From the NCBI GenBank assembly GCA_003367665.1, contig QKXI01000004.1:124001-188000 (forward strand): a stretch of 64,000 bases of DNA, read 5' to 3'. The position numbers were made by a program, and so were the translations under genes. Below the pieces are notes generated by a model. That model did no database searches, was not told the DNA's origin, and saw nothing but the letters and a program-made list of their open reading frames with translations. Of the stretch, positions 16,752 to 25,676 are shown piece by piece (position 1 is the first letter of the stretch; each line of letters begins with the position of its first letter). This stretch comes from Leifsonia sp. ku-ls (GTDB lineage Bacteria > Actinomycetota > Actinomycetes > Actinomycetales > Microbacteriaceae).

Positions 16752-18581
16752 ATGAACCGCATTCTCACCGCAGCCGCACGATCACTCGCTCGCCGCATGC
16801 CGTCGAACGTCGTCGACCGCGTCCGCGGCCCGCTCGCTCATCGCCTCTTTCAGCTTAATACGCGTGGGCTCGGCGTCCGTCCTGAGGTGCTCGAGTGGGC
16901 ATCGACGCACCGTCGCCCGGTCAGCATCGTCATCCCGAGCTACAACGACATCGCCCTCCTGACCGAGTGCCTTGCCAGTATCGAGCGGACCTGCTCTGCG
17001 TTCGACTACGAGGTGATCGTGGTCGACGACTACTGCCAGCCGGAGAACAGCGAGCGTCTGCGGGCGCTCGAAGGCGGTCGGGTTCAGGTCATCTTCAAGG
17101 AGCGGCGCCAGGGCTTCGCGGTCTCGGTCAACGTGGGCATGGCGGCGGCCGCCCACGACATCGTGCTGCTCAACTCCGACATCGTCGCGCAGGACGGGTG
17201 GCTCGAGGCCCTTCAGTACGCCGCATACGCCAGAGATGAGCGGATCGGCCTGGTCAGCCCCAAGCTCGTGTACCCGGACGGCCGCATCCAGTACGGCGGG
17301 ACGTACTACGCGCGCGTGCTCGCCCCGCAGTGGTTCGGCCATTTCTACGTCGGGAGCCCTGCGACGCGTCCGGTCGCGAACGTGCCGGGATACAACCGGT
17401 CCATCTCCGGCGCCTGCGTCTACCTCCGCCGCGAGGCATACGAGGTGCTGGGCGGCCTGGACGAGAGCTACTGGCTCGGCTTCGAGGACGTCGACTACGG
17501 GCTGCAGGCGTGGCAGAAGGGGATCCGCTGCTGGTACGAGCCGCAGTCCCTCCTGATCCACCACGAGTCCGCGTCGCGCGGCTACAGCCAGGGCAAGCGC
17601 GAGCTCGCCTCCATGCGTCACTTCTGGGAACGCTGGCGTCCGCTCTTCCTCGAACGCACCCTCCCGGAGCCGCTGCGCGCCGATTTCGTGATCAGCCCCG
17701 AGTCCACGCCGGTGTGGCGCCGCTACATCGAGCAGCAGGCCGAGGCGCTGACGGCGGCGGGGATCCCTGCGACCGTCCACCTGCAGGACGCGCCGGGGAA
17801 GGACGAGGCGCTCGTCGACGAGCTGGCGGACGCGTCTCTGGTGGTGTGCGGCGATTGGGGTGCGGCCGAGACCGTCTGGTTGGCGACGCTGCACGCGGGC
17901 AAGCCGGTGTACCTGCTCCCGACGGTCGAGAGCGGCCTGCACCCGGAGGACCCGGCCCTCCAGTCCCGCATCGTCGCGGGCTACCGGCCGGAGTTCGACT
18001 ACATCGCGGCCAACCGGTGGGGCGCCGACCAGCTGCGTGCGGAAGCGGCCTGGGAGGTCCGTCACCGCGTCGTCCCGGCGCTCGCCGTGACCGAGGACGC
18101 CGATGGCGACGTGGAGCGGCAGCCCGGCGTCGCGCTCGTCGTCGCGGTGGGACTCGGCGAGGCGGACCGGGCGCGCATCGACGCGCTGGTCTACGGCAGG
18201 GAGGCGCGCGTCCACCACATCGCGGACGCGGACGCGGCGGATCTCCTGGAGCAGGTCCGTGAGCTCCGCCCGGCCGCTGTCCTCACCCTGGACGAGTACC
18301 CCAACAGCCTGGTGCCCCTCGCCCTGATGGCGGCGGGCGCGGCCTATATCGGGACCCCGAATCCGCGCACCTCGTGGGAGGTGCTCGACGGCTACAACGC
18401 CCTGCTCGTGGATCGTCACTCGGACGAGGCGATCGGGCGCGCGCTGGACGACGTCCTCGGCGACGCGGAGGTCAGGGCCGAGTTGGCTCGGAACGGGCGC
18501 CGCAGCGCGGTCCGGGCGGCGCAGCTCGCCGCCGCCGAGCTCCCGGATGTGCTGCGCAGCATCGCCCGGGTGCCCGTGTGA
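16752..18581 (+). CDS. Large GT2 glycosyltransferase with GT-B-like C-terminal extension
   Basis: 609 residues. Residues 55-300 are a standard GT2 domain: PVSIVIPSYNDIALLTECL, VIVVDDY, RRQGFAVSVNVGMAAA, LLNSDIVAQDGW, ISGACVYLRREAYEVLGGLD and FEDVDYGLQAW. The remainder (about 310-609) looks like a degenerate GT-B protein, with LVVCGDWGAAETVWLATLHA, then PLALMAAGAAYIGT and DGYNALLVDRHSDEAI resembling the acceptor/donor closing segment of GT4 enzymes but lacking a clean donor site. ATG 16752 lacks a strong ribosome-binding site; TAGCAT at 16707-16712 could be its -10. It may add two residues in succession or use the second half for binding. Confidence 0.8.
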   Translation: MNRILTAAARSLARRMPSNVVDRVRGPLAHRLFQLNTRGLGVRPEVLEWASTHRRPVSIVIPSYNDIALLTECLASIERTCSAFDYEVIVVDDYCQPENSERLRALEGGRVQVIFKERRQGFAVSVNVGMAAAAHDIVLLNSDIVAQDGWLEALQYAAYARDERIGLVSPKLVYPDGRIQYGGTYYARVLAPQWFGHFYVGSPATRPVANVPGYNRSISGACVYLRREAYEVLGGLDESYWLGFEDVDYGLQAWQKGIRCWYEPQSLLIHHESASRGYSQGKRELASMRHFWERWRPLFLERTLPEPLRADFVISPESTPVWRRYIEQQAEALTAAGIPATVHLQDAPGKDEALVDELADASLVVCGDWGAAETVWLATLHAGKPVYLLPTVESGLHPEDPALQSRIVAGYRPEFDYIAANRWGADQLRAEAAWEVRHRVVPALAVTEDADGDVERQPGVALVVAVGLGEADRARIDALVYGREARVHHIADADAADLLEQVRELRPAAVLTLDEYPNSLVPLALMAAGAAYIGTPNPRTSWEVLDGYNALLVDRHSDEAIGRALDDVLGDAEVRAELARNGRRSAVRAAQLAAAELPDVLRSIARVPV

Positions 18582-18589
18582 CCAGCCGG

Positions 18590-18595
18590 TAGACT
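18590..18595 (+). promoter_or_regulatory. Putative -10 (TAGACT) before the fused GT2-GT4 gene
   Basis: TAGACT, identical to the hexamers at the rml genes, lies 39 bases before the ATG at 18635, and GAGG follows at 18623-18626. This would give a leader of about 30 bases with a normal ribosome-binding site. No -35 is evident because the position overlaps the end of the preceding gene. Confidence 0.4.
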
Positions 18596-18634
18596 GCCGG
18601 ACGAAGATCGCCGAACCGCCTCGAGGTGCACTCC

Positions 18635-21106
18635 ATGAGCAAATCCGTCGCCGGACGCGTGTCCGTCGTGCTGGTCAACTACCGCGGCGCCGACGACACC
18701 GTCACCGCTGTCCGCGAGCTGCTCGCCTCGGACTGGCCGGCCGACCTGCTCGAGATCGTCGTGGTGGACAACGCCTCCGGCGACGACAGCCTGGAGAAGC
18801 TGAACGCCATCGACGACCCGCGCGTCGTGGTGGTCCCGTCCTCGGAGAACACGGGCTTCGCCGGCGGGTGCAACCTGGGCGTCTCCCGCTCGAGCGGGGA
18901 GTTCGTCGCGTTCCTCAACAACGACGCCCGTCCGGATCGGCGGTGGATCGCCGAAGCCGTCGCCACCTTCGAGGGCCGGCCCGACATCGGCGCGGTCGCC
19001 AGCAAGGTGCTCGACTGGGAAGGCGAGCGGGTCGACTTCGTCGCGGCGTCCGTGACCTGGTACGGCATGGGCTACAAGCCGCACACCGGCGAGCAGGACC
19101 GGCCGGAGTGGAGCGTCGAACGCGACGTCCTGTTCGGGACGGGCGCCGCGATGTTCGTGCGCCGCTCGGTGTTCGACGAGCTCGGCGGCTTCGACGAGGA
19201 CTACTTCATGTTCTACGAGGACGTCGACTTCGGGTGGCGGCTCAACCTCCTCGGCTACCGCTTCCGTTTCCAGCCGAAGTCGCTCGCCTTCCACAAGCAC
19301 CACGCCTCGATGGCCTCCTTCGGGTCGTTCCGCGAGGAGTACCTGCTCGAGCGCAACGCCCTCGCCACGCTCTACAAGAACCTGGACGACGAGTCGCTGG
19401 AGCGCGTCCTCCCGGGGGCGCTCCTGCTCGCGATCCGCCGCGGCGTCTCCCGCGGCCGCCTCGACTCCGAGTCGCTCGACCTGCGCCGGCCGCAGGACGA
19501 CGCGCAGGAGGATGTCGCCGTCCCGAAGTCCACGATGGCCGCCGTGTTCGCGCTCGACCGCTTCGTCGAGACGCTGCCGGCCCTGGAGGAGCGCCGGCGC
19601 GCCGTGCAGGCCACCCGGCGGCGCACCGACACCGAGCTGCTCGCCCTGTTCGGCGAGCTCGACGAGCCGGCGTACCCGATGGCGGACTACCAGCGCGGCT
19701 ACGAGAGCATCGTCGGCGCGCTCGACGTCCTGCCGCGCGAGCGCCGCACCCGCGTCGTCGTGCTGACCGGCGACCCGCTCGGCGACAAGATGGCGGGCCC
19801 CGGCATCCGCGCCTGGAACATCGCCACGGAGCTGGCGCGCGACAACGAGGTGCGCCTGCTGAGCAGTGGAGCCGTCAGCGTCAGCTCTCCGGACTTCGCG
19901 GTCGAGGAGGTCTCGTACCACCGGCCGAGCTCGATCGACGCGCACGTCGCGTGGGCGGACGTCGTCGTGGTGCAGGGCCACGGGCTCGCGCTCTTCCCGG
20001 CCCTGCAGCGTTCGGGCACGGTGCTCGTCGTCGACCTGTACGACCCCATGCACCTCGAGCAGCTGGAGCAGGGCCGCGCGGCGTCGTTCCAGCAGTGGAA
20101 CCAGCAGATCCTGGAGACCACCGACCTGCTGAACCACCAGATCCAGCTGGGCGACTTCTTCCTCGCGGCGAGCGAGCGACAGCGCCACTTCTGGCTCGGC
20201 CAGCTCGCCGGCCAGGGTCGCGTGAACGCCTACACCTACTCGCGGGACGAAGACCTCCGCACGTTGATCGACGTCGTGCCGTTCGGCTTCGACAGCGTCG
20301 ACCCCGTGCAGTCCCGGCATGCGATCCGCGGGAGCGTGGACGGCATCGGCCCGGACGACAAGGTGGTGATCTGGGGCGGTGGCATCTACAACTGGTTCGA
20401 TCCCCGCACCCTGATCAAGGCGATCGGCGTGCTCGCCGAGCGGCATGACGACATCCGCCTGTTCTTCCTCGGGGTGAAGCACCCGAACCCGCACGTGCCG
20501 GAGATGACCGTCGTCGCGCAGTCCCGGGAGCTGGCCGCCCAGCTCGGGCTCACAGGGAAGCACGTGTTCTTCAACGAGCAGTGGGTCGACCTGGACGACC
20601 GGCAGAACTACCTGCTCGACGCCGACCTGGGCGTCTCCACGCACTTCCAGCACATCGAGACCACCTTCTCGTTCCGCACCAGAATTCTGGACTACCTGTG
20701 GGCCGGGCTCCCCATCGTCACCACCGACGGCGACTCCTTCGGTCAGCTGGTCGCAGAGCGCGGGCTGGGAGCGGCGGTGCCGGAGCAGGACGTCGAGGCG
20801 CTCGCCGACGCCATCGAGCGCTACCTCTACGACGAGGAGGCGGTGGCGCGGGCCCGCGAGCAGGTCGCGGTCGTCCGCGAGGAGTTCCGGTGGAGCAGGA
20901 CGCTCGCGCCGCTGGTCGAGTTCTGCCGCGCTCCCCGCGTGGCCGCGGACAAGGCGGCCGGCGTCTCCCCGACCGCGCGGGGCTCCGTACGGCGTCCGCG
21001 CCGTACGGGTCTCCGGCGCGACCTGGAACGCGCCGCTTACTACCTGCGCCACGGCGGCCCCCGAGCGGTGTGGTCCAAGATCGTCGAGCGGCGCGGACGT
21101 TCGTGA
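18635..21106 (+). CDS. Bifunctional GT2-GT4 fusion glycosyltransferase
   Basis: 823 residues with two complete domains. Residues 8-290: GT2, with VSVVLVNYRGADDTV, VVVDNASGDDSL, NTGFAGGCNLGV, FLNNDARPDR, FGTGAAMFVRRSVFDELGG and FYEDVDFGWRLN, very close to rhamnosyltransferase-type enzymes. After a charged linker, residues 370-760 form a GT4 domain with DPLGDKMAGPGIRAWNIA, VVIWGGGIYNWFDPRT and ETTFSFRTRILDYLW. The tail is basic and may bind the membrane. ATG 18635 has GAGG eight bases upstream. The fusion suggests two linkages are made consecutively on one acceptor, but the sugars are unknown. Confidence 0.88.
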   Translation: MSKSVAGRVSVVLVNYRGADDTVTAVRELLASDWPADLLEIVVVDNASGDDSLEKLNAIDDPRVVVVPSSENTGFAGGCNLGVSRSSGEFVAFLNNDARPDRRWIAEAVATFEGRPDIGAVASKVLDWEGERVDFVAASVTWYGMGYKPHTGEQDRPEWSVERDVLFGTGAAMFVRRSVFDELGGFDEDYFMFYEDVDFGWRLNLLGYRFRFQPKSLAFHKHHASMASFGSFREEYLLERNALATLYKNLDDESLERVLPGALLLAIRRGVSRGRLDSESLDLRRPQDDAQEDVAVPKSTMAAVFALDRFVETLPALEERRRAVQATRRRTDTELLALFGELDEPAYPMADYQRGYESIVGALDVLPRERRTRVVVLTGDPLGDKMAGPGIRAWNIATELARDNEVRLLSSGAVSVSSPDFAVEEVSYHRPSSIDAHVAWADVVVVQGHGLALFPALQRSGTVLVVDLYDPMHLEQLEQGRAASFQQWNQQILETTDLLNHQIQLGDFFLAASERQRHFWLGQLAGQGRVNAYTYSRDEDLRTLIDVVPFGFDSVDPVQSRHAIRGSVDGIGPDDKVVIWGGGIYNWFDPRTLIKAIGVLAERHDDIRLFFLGVKHPNPHVPEMTVVAQSRELAAQLGLTGKHVFFNEQWVDLDDRQNYLLDADLGVSTHFQHIETTFSFRTRILDYLWAGLPIVTTDGDSFGQLVAERGLGAAVPEQDVEALADAIERYLYDEEAVARAREQVAVVREEFRWSRTLAPLVEFCRAPRVAADKAAGVSPTARGSVRRPRRTGLRRDLERAAYYLRHGGPRAVWSKIVERRGRS

Positions 21107-21113
21107 TCCGAAT

Positions 21114-21132
21114 CCACCCCATTCGGGGGTGG
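21114..21132 (+). terminator. Hairpin after the fused GT gene
   Basis: CCACCCC (21114-21120) pairs with GGGGTGG (21126-21132) around a five-base loop, starting eight bases after the stop codon and followed by a pyrimidine-rich CTTCCCTT. A factor-independent terminator is plausible, although the T tract is poor. Confidence 0.5.
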
Positions 21133-21254
21133 CTTCCCTTGCGGAACCGGGCCGCACGGGCCTCTAAGCTCGAAGGAGGACCGACGGCCTCGCCGTCCAC
21201 AACATCACCGGCCCACCGTGGAGCTCGCCGCGCGCGTCGGGGAAGGATGCCATC

Positions 21255-23534
21255 GTGAGGGTGAAGGCGTACGCGCGTGCCGTCGCCGCCGTGTGCGCGG
21301 CGATCGCCGTCGCGGCCCTCGCGCTGACCGCGTCACCGCCCTCGCAGGCCCTCAGCGGTTCCGACTTCGATCCCGGCAACATCATCAGCGACGACGTCTT
21401 CTTCAACGCGCAGTCGATGACCGCGGATCAGATCCAGGCCTTCCTGGTCTCGAAGGAGTTCGGCTGCACCGCCGCCAACGGCATGCCGTGCCTCAAGGAC
21501 TACCGTGAGAACACGTGGAGCCGCCCCGACGCCGGGCCGAACCGCTGCACGGCCTACGACGGCGCGAACGCGGAACTCGCGAGCACCATCATTTGGCGGG
21601 TCTCCCAGGCCTGCCAGCTCAACCCGCAGGTGATCCTCGCCACGCTCCAGAAGGAGCAGGGCCTCGTCACCAACACGGCGCCGACCGCCGGTCAGTACCG
21701 TTCCGCCATGGGCTACGGCTGCCCGGACACCGCTCCCTGCGACAGCCAGTTCTACGGCTTCTACAACCAGGTCTACAAGGCCGCCTGGCAGTTCCGCACG
21801 TACACCCGGTCGCCCTCCGACTGGAACTTCCGACCGGGCGTCGTCAACGTCCCGTACAACCCGAATCCCGCCTGCGGCTCCTCGGCGGTGAACATCCAGA
21901 ACCAGGCCACCGCCAATCTCTACAACTACACGCCGTACCAGCCGAACGCGGCGGCGCTCGCCAATCTCTCCGGTGTCGGCAACAGCTGCTCCGCCTACGG
22001 CAACCGCAACTTCTGGGTGTACTTCAACACCTGGTTCGGCAGCAGTGTGTCGCAGGGCCCTCTCCTGATCGCGCAGAAGTACGCGGCGTACGGCGGAGCC
22101 TCCGGCGTGCTCGGCGGCGTCGCCAGCCCGGTCATGTCGATCGCGGAGAACGGCGGCGGTCTGGGTCAGGCGTACGCGAACGGCTCCATCTACTGGAACA
22201 TCAACGCCGGCGCTCACGTCGTGCTGGCGGGCGGCCTCCGCGACCTGTACTTCGCGAACGGCGGCGCTGCCGGATCGTACGGCTGGCCGCTGAGCGACAC
22301 GGAGCGGCTGACCGCGAACGGCGGCGGATATCAGCAGGCCTTCAGCGCCGGAGGTGTGTACTCGTCGCCGGCCGGGTCGTACCTGGTCAGCGGATCGACC
22401 CGCCTGGCGTACTTCGCACGAGCCGGTGCCGCCGGAGACCTCGGCTGGCCGACGGCGGCGCGGGACTGCTCCCTGACGGGCGGCGGCTGCGTGCAGCCGT
22501 TCCAGCAGGGCAGGATCTACACCAACCCGGCCGGGTCGGCGTACTCCGTGCTGGGGTCCGTGGCGACGGCGCACGCGGCCGCCGGCGGTCCCGCGGGCTC
22601 CTGGGGCTACCCGGCGGGCAACCCGATCCCGATCGCATCGTCCAGCGGGAACGGCGTCGGGCAGGTCTTCGTCGGCGGATCGGCCTATGCGAAGGACGGA
22701 TCGGCGGCGTACCTCGTCACCGGCGCGATCCGCGACTACTACTTCAGCAAGGGCGGGGCGACGGGAACGCTCGGGTGGCCGGCCGGAGCCCAGTCGTGCA
22801 GTGCCGACGGCTCGACCTGCAGCCAGCTCTTCACCGGAGGCACCGTCAGCTGGACGAAGGCCGCCGGGGCGGTCCTGACCGCTCCCCAGATCGACGCGGC
22901 CTACGCCGCCGCGGGCGGTCCGACCGGCTCGCTCGGAGCGTCGCTGAGCGACCTGATCTGGATCCCGCAGAACGGCGGCGGCCTCGGCAAGGCGTACGCG
23001 AACGGGTCGATCTACTGGTCCGTCGCCTCCGGGGCCTACCCCGTCAGCGGCGGGATCCGGACCGCGTACTTCGGCGTGTCCGGCTCTGCCGGCCCGCTCG
23101 GCTGGCCGATGGGGCAGGCGGTCTGCGGCTTCAGCGGAGGCGGGTGCTCGCAGCCGTTCCAGTACACGTCGATCATCGCCGGCCGTGCCAGCACGGGATA
23201 CTTCACCGTGACCGGCGCCTACACGCAGGCGCTCATCGCCGCAGGCGGGACGACGGGGACGTTGGGCCTGCCGACCTCCGGCATGCTGCCCATCGCCGGC
23301 AACGGCGGCGGAAGCGGCCAGGTGTTCGACGGAGGCTCGATCTTCTCGAGCGCTGCCGGCACCTATGCGGTGACCGGCGGCATCCGCACCTTCTACTTCT
23401 CGAAGGGGGGCGCGGCCGGCGTGGTCGGGTGGCCCGCCGCCGCCATGTCCTGCTCCGGCGGCACGTGCACGCAGAAGTTCACCGGGGGAACAGTGTCGTG
23501 GACCCAGACGGGCGGGGGCGTCCTCCTGCCGTGA
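21255..23534 (+). CDS. Secreted LGFP-repeat protein
   Basis: A 759-residue exported protein. Residues 1-32 are a Sec signal peptide: basic start, Ala-rich core, likely cleavage after SPPSQA. Residues 35-265 form a cysteine-containing domain with IIWRVSQACQLNPQVILATL and KEQGLVT, reminiscent of lysozyme-like or autolysin-like domains in other LGFP proteins. From about 270 to the end I count nine LGFP-type repeats of roughly 50 residues, each with a hydrophobic strand, a GG turn and a LGWP/LGLP-like core (DLGWPTAA, TLGWPAGA, PLGWPMGQ, TLGLPTSG). LGFP repeats in corynebacteria are thought to anchor proteins in the envelope. GTG 21255 has AAGGA eight bases upstream. Its place in a polysaccharide locus suggests it binds the polymer. 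Confidence 0.87.
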   Translation: MRVKAYARAVAAVCAAIAVAALALTASPPSQALSGSDFDPGNIISDDVFFNAQSMTADQIQAFLVSKEFGCTAANGMPCLKDYRENTWSRPDAGPNRCTAYDGANAELASTIIWRVSQACQLNPQVILATLQKEQGLVTNTAPTAGQYRSAMGYGCPDTAPCDSQFYGFYNQVYKAAWQFRTYTRSPSDWNFRPGVVNVPYNPNPACGSSAVNIQNQATANLYNYTPYQPNAAALANLSGVGNSCSAYGNRNFWVYFNTWFGSSVSQGPLLIAQKYAAYGGASGVLGGVASPVMSIAENGGGLGQAYANGSIYWNINAGAHVVLAGGLRDLYFANGGAAGSYGWPLSDTERLTANGGGYQQAFSAGGVYSSPAGSYLVSGSTRLAYFARAGAAGDLGWPTAARDCSLTGGGCVQPFQQGRIYTNPAGSAYSVLGSVATAHAAAGGPAGSWGYPAGNPIPIASSSGNGVGQVFVGGSAYAKDGSAAYLVTGAIRDYYFSKGGATGTLGWPAGAQSCSADGSTCSQLFTGGTVSWTKAAGAVLTAPQIDAAYAAAGGPTGSLGASLSDLIWIPQNGGGLGKAYANGSIYWSVASGAYPVSGGIRTAYFGVSGSAGPLGWPMGQAVCGFSGGGCSQPFQYTSIIAGRASTGYFTVTGAYTQALIAAGGTTGTLGLPTSGMLPIAGNGGGSGQVFDGGSIFSSAAGTYAVTGGIRTFYFSKGGAAGVVGWPAAAMSCSGGTCTQKFTGGTVSWTQTGGGVLLP

Positions 23535-23572
23535 GCGTCGCGCCACCCAGAGGCCGCAGAGCCCCGGCCTGA

Positions 23573-23578
23573 TAGCAT
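23573..23578 (+). promoter_or_regulatory. Putative -10 (TAGCAT) before the membrane protein at 23612
   Basis: TAGCAT ends 33 bases before GTG 23612, with GAGG a further step downstream, so a leader of about 27 bases is predicted. It would uncouple the membrane protein from the LGFP-repeat gene. Placement is inferred from hexamer similarity only. Confidence 0.35.
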
Positions 23579-23611
23579 CCCTTGACCCGTTAACGAAGCG
23601 TGAGGACTTCT

Positions 23612-25663
23612 GTGCCCGAACCCGCCCGTGCCCCGATCCGCGAGCGCGGTGTCCGAGTGACACGTGACCGCATCGTCGAACGCTACCGCGGGTGGGTGCA
23701 GCCGGCCCCTTCCGGGCTCCCCAACTGGCGCGTCGTCGTGTTCTTCCCGGCCGCCGTGCTGGTGGTCCTCATCGCCTTCGTCGGCCTGGGGCTCACCGGC
23801 TCCTCCACGGGTGTGCTCCACTCCTACCTGAGCACCTCGAGCGATCCGGAGCTGGTCGCGGGGCAGCCGGAGCCGATCCGCAGCGACGAGTGGTTCGTGC
23901 AGACCAGCTGGACGGTCTCGCAGGTCGAACAGGGCCTCCCGATCCGGAACCACGTCTTCCCCGGCGGCATGGACGCCACCGTCCAGCATGACCTCCCCTC
24001 GACCGACTGGTCCGTCGCGTTCCGCCCGCACCTGCTCGGCTTCCTCTTCCTGCCGCTCGACAACGCCATGGCCCTGAAGTGGTGGCTGCCGGGCTTCGCG
24101 ATGATCGTCGCCTGCTACCTGTTCCTCGTCGCACTGCTGCCGCGGCGGCCGATCATGGCCGCAGCAGTGTCGGTCGGGTTCTTCTTCGCACCCTTCTTCC
24201 AGTGGTGGTACCTCTCGATCACCTTCTGGCCGGCAGCATGGGCCTTCCTGGTGATGGCCGGGGCGGTGTGGCTGTTGCGATCCCGGAAATGGTCGACCCG
24301 GATCACCTGGGCGGCGGTCGTCGGGTATGTCACGGTGACCGTCGGCATGGGGATCTACGTGCCGTTCATCATCGCCGCCGCCCTGGTCGTCCTCGCCTTC
24401 GTGATCGGTCTCGCGCTCACGAGGTGGACCTCCGAGATCGTGGGCTTCGGCCGTCGCCTCCTCGCACTGCTGCCGCTGATCGTCGGCGGTGTCGCCGCCG
24501 TCGCGGTGCTCGGCGTGTGGATCCTGACCCGCTTCGGGACGATCGAGCTGTTCCTCGGCACCGTCTACCCCGGGCAGCGGCTGCACGCGACGGGGGGAAT
24601 GACGAAGCAGTCGCTGTTCGCGCTCCTCGGCGCCCCCGTCACCAGCGGCCTCGCCGCGGTCGGGGGCCAGCCGCTGTCGAGCAACACCTCCGAGGCGGCC
24701 ACGTTCTTCTTCGTCGGGCTCTTCCTGATCGTGCCGCTCGCCTGGTTCCTGATCCGGGACCGCCGGCGCAAGCAGCCGACCGATTGGATGACGCTGCTCA
24801 GCATCGTCGCCGGACTCGTCGTGCTCGCCTACCTGTTCGTCCCCGGCTGGGACATCATCGCCCACCTGACCCTGCTGGACCGGACCACCTCGAACCGCAT
24901 CCGGATGGCTCTCGGCATCCTGTCCATCGTCGCGATGGCCCTCATGGTGCTGCGCTCCGACCGGCTGCGCGAGGAGGAGGGCGTGCGCGTGCCGTGGTGG
25001 GCGGCGTGGTCGTCGTTCGCACTGTTCGCCGCGACCGTCTGGGCGCTGACGGCGTACCTCGGCTATCTGCACGCCCCGATCCTCGGTGGCAAGGCGTGGA
25101 TCGTGGTCACCGTCCTCTACGGCCTGTGCGTGCTGTCCTACGGTCGCGGGTGGGGGACGACCGGGGGCATCCTCTTCCTGGTGTTCTCCATCATCGGGTC
25201 GGCGGGCGCGAACCCGTTGTACCGAGGGGTCTACGACCTCAACCAGACCGACATCGTCAAGTCGATGAAGACGGAGGAGAAGGCGGAGCCGGGACGCTGG
25301 GTCGGCGTCGGCGACGGTCCGCTCCCCAACGCGATCCTGGTCCAGTCGGGGCTGCCGGGCTACAACGGCTTCCAGAGCGCACCGTCGCCCCAGATGTGGC
25401 GTCAGATCGATCCCGCCAAGAAGTACGAGTTCCAGTGGAACCGGCTCGCCAATGTGTCCTGGCGCGCGGCGACCGGGCCGGTCGTCGCCTCGAACCCCGC
25501 ACCGGACCAGATCAAGCTGACGTTCGACTCCTGCTCGGCGTTCGCGCAGCGGTACGTCACCCACGTGCTCTCGGACGCCAAGCTCGACCAGCCGTGCCTG
25601 GACGACGAGAAGGTGTTCCGCGAGGGGCCGTCGACGCTCTACACGTACGACGTGGCGAAGTAG
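23612..25663 (+). CDS. Multi-spanning membrane protein of unknown function, GT-C-like topology
   Basis: 683 residues with a cytoplasmic N-terminus of about 40 residues, a first helix near 40-62, then an exported segment rich in charged and aromatic residues (SDEWFVQTSWTVSQVEQGLP), and about eleven further helices. A 150-residue soluble C-terminal region ends in a Cys pair (FDSCSAFAQ; DQPCLDDEK). A large loop after helix 1 with an acidic residue, followed by many helices, is the layout of GT-C glycosyltransferases using polyprenyl-phosphate sugars. I cannot name the family with confidence. GTG 23612 has GAGG about eight bases upstream; GTG 23600 is possible. It converges with lhgO. Confidence 0.75.
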   Translation: MPEPARAPIRERGVRVTRDRIVERYRGWVQPAPSGLPNWRVVVFFPAAVLVVLIAFVGLGLTGSSTGVLHSYLSTSSDPELVAGQPEPIRSDEWFVQTSWTVSQVEQGLPIRNHVFPGGMDATVQHDLPSTDWSVAFRPHLLGFLFLPLDNAMALKWWLPGFAMIVACYLFLVALLPRRPIMAAAVSVGFFFAPFFQWWYLSITFWPAAWAFLVMAGAVWLLRSRKWSTRITWAAVVGYVTVTVGMGIYVPFIIAAALVVLAFVIGLALTRWTSEIVGFGRRLLALLPLIVGGVAAVAVLGVWILTRFGTIELFLGTVYPGQRLHATGGMTKQSLFALLGAPVTSGLAAVGGQPLSSNTSEAATFFFVGLFLIVPLAWFLIRDRRRKQPTDWMTLLSIVAGLVVLAYLFVPGWDIIAHLTLLDRTTSNRIRMALGILSIVAMALMVLRSDRLREEEGVRVPWWAAWSSFALFAATVWALTAYLGYLHAPILGGKAWIVVTVLYGLCVLSYGRGWGTTGGILFLVFSIIGSAGANPLYRGVYDLNQTDIVKSMKTEEKAEPGRWVGVGDGPLPNAILVQSGLPGYNGFQSAPSPQMWRQIDPAKKYEFQWNRLANVSWRAATGPVVASNPAPDQIKLTFDSCSAFAQRYVTHVLSDAKLDQPCLDDEKVFREGPSTLYTYDVAK

Positions 25664-25676
25664 GCGAAAGGCCCGA

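Noticed and set aside
18416-21157. A 913-codon minus-strand open frame
   Set aside because: Antisense to the GT2-GT4 fusion, which has complete catalytic motifs; the antisense product shows only GC-driven low-complexity sequence.
21333-23663. Long open frames on both strands over the LGFP gene
   Set aside because: They overlap the signal-peptide protein with nine clear repeats in frame; the alternatives are repetitive shadows of those repeats.
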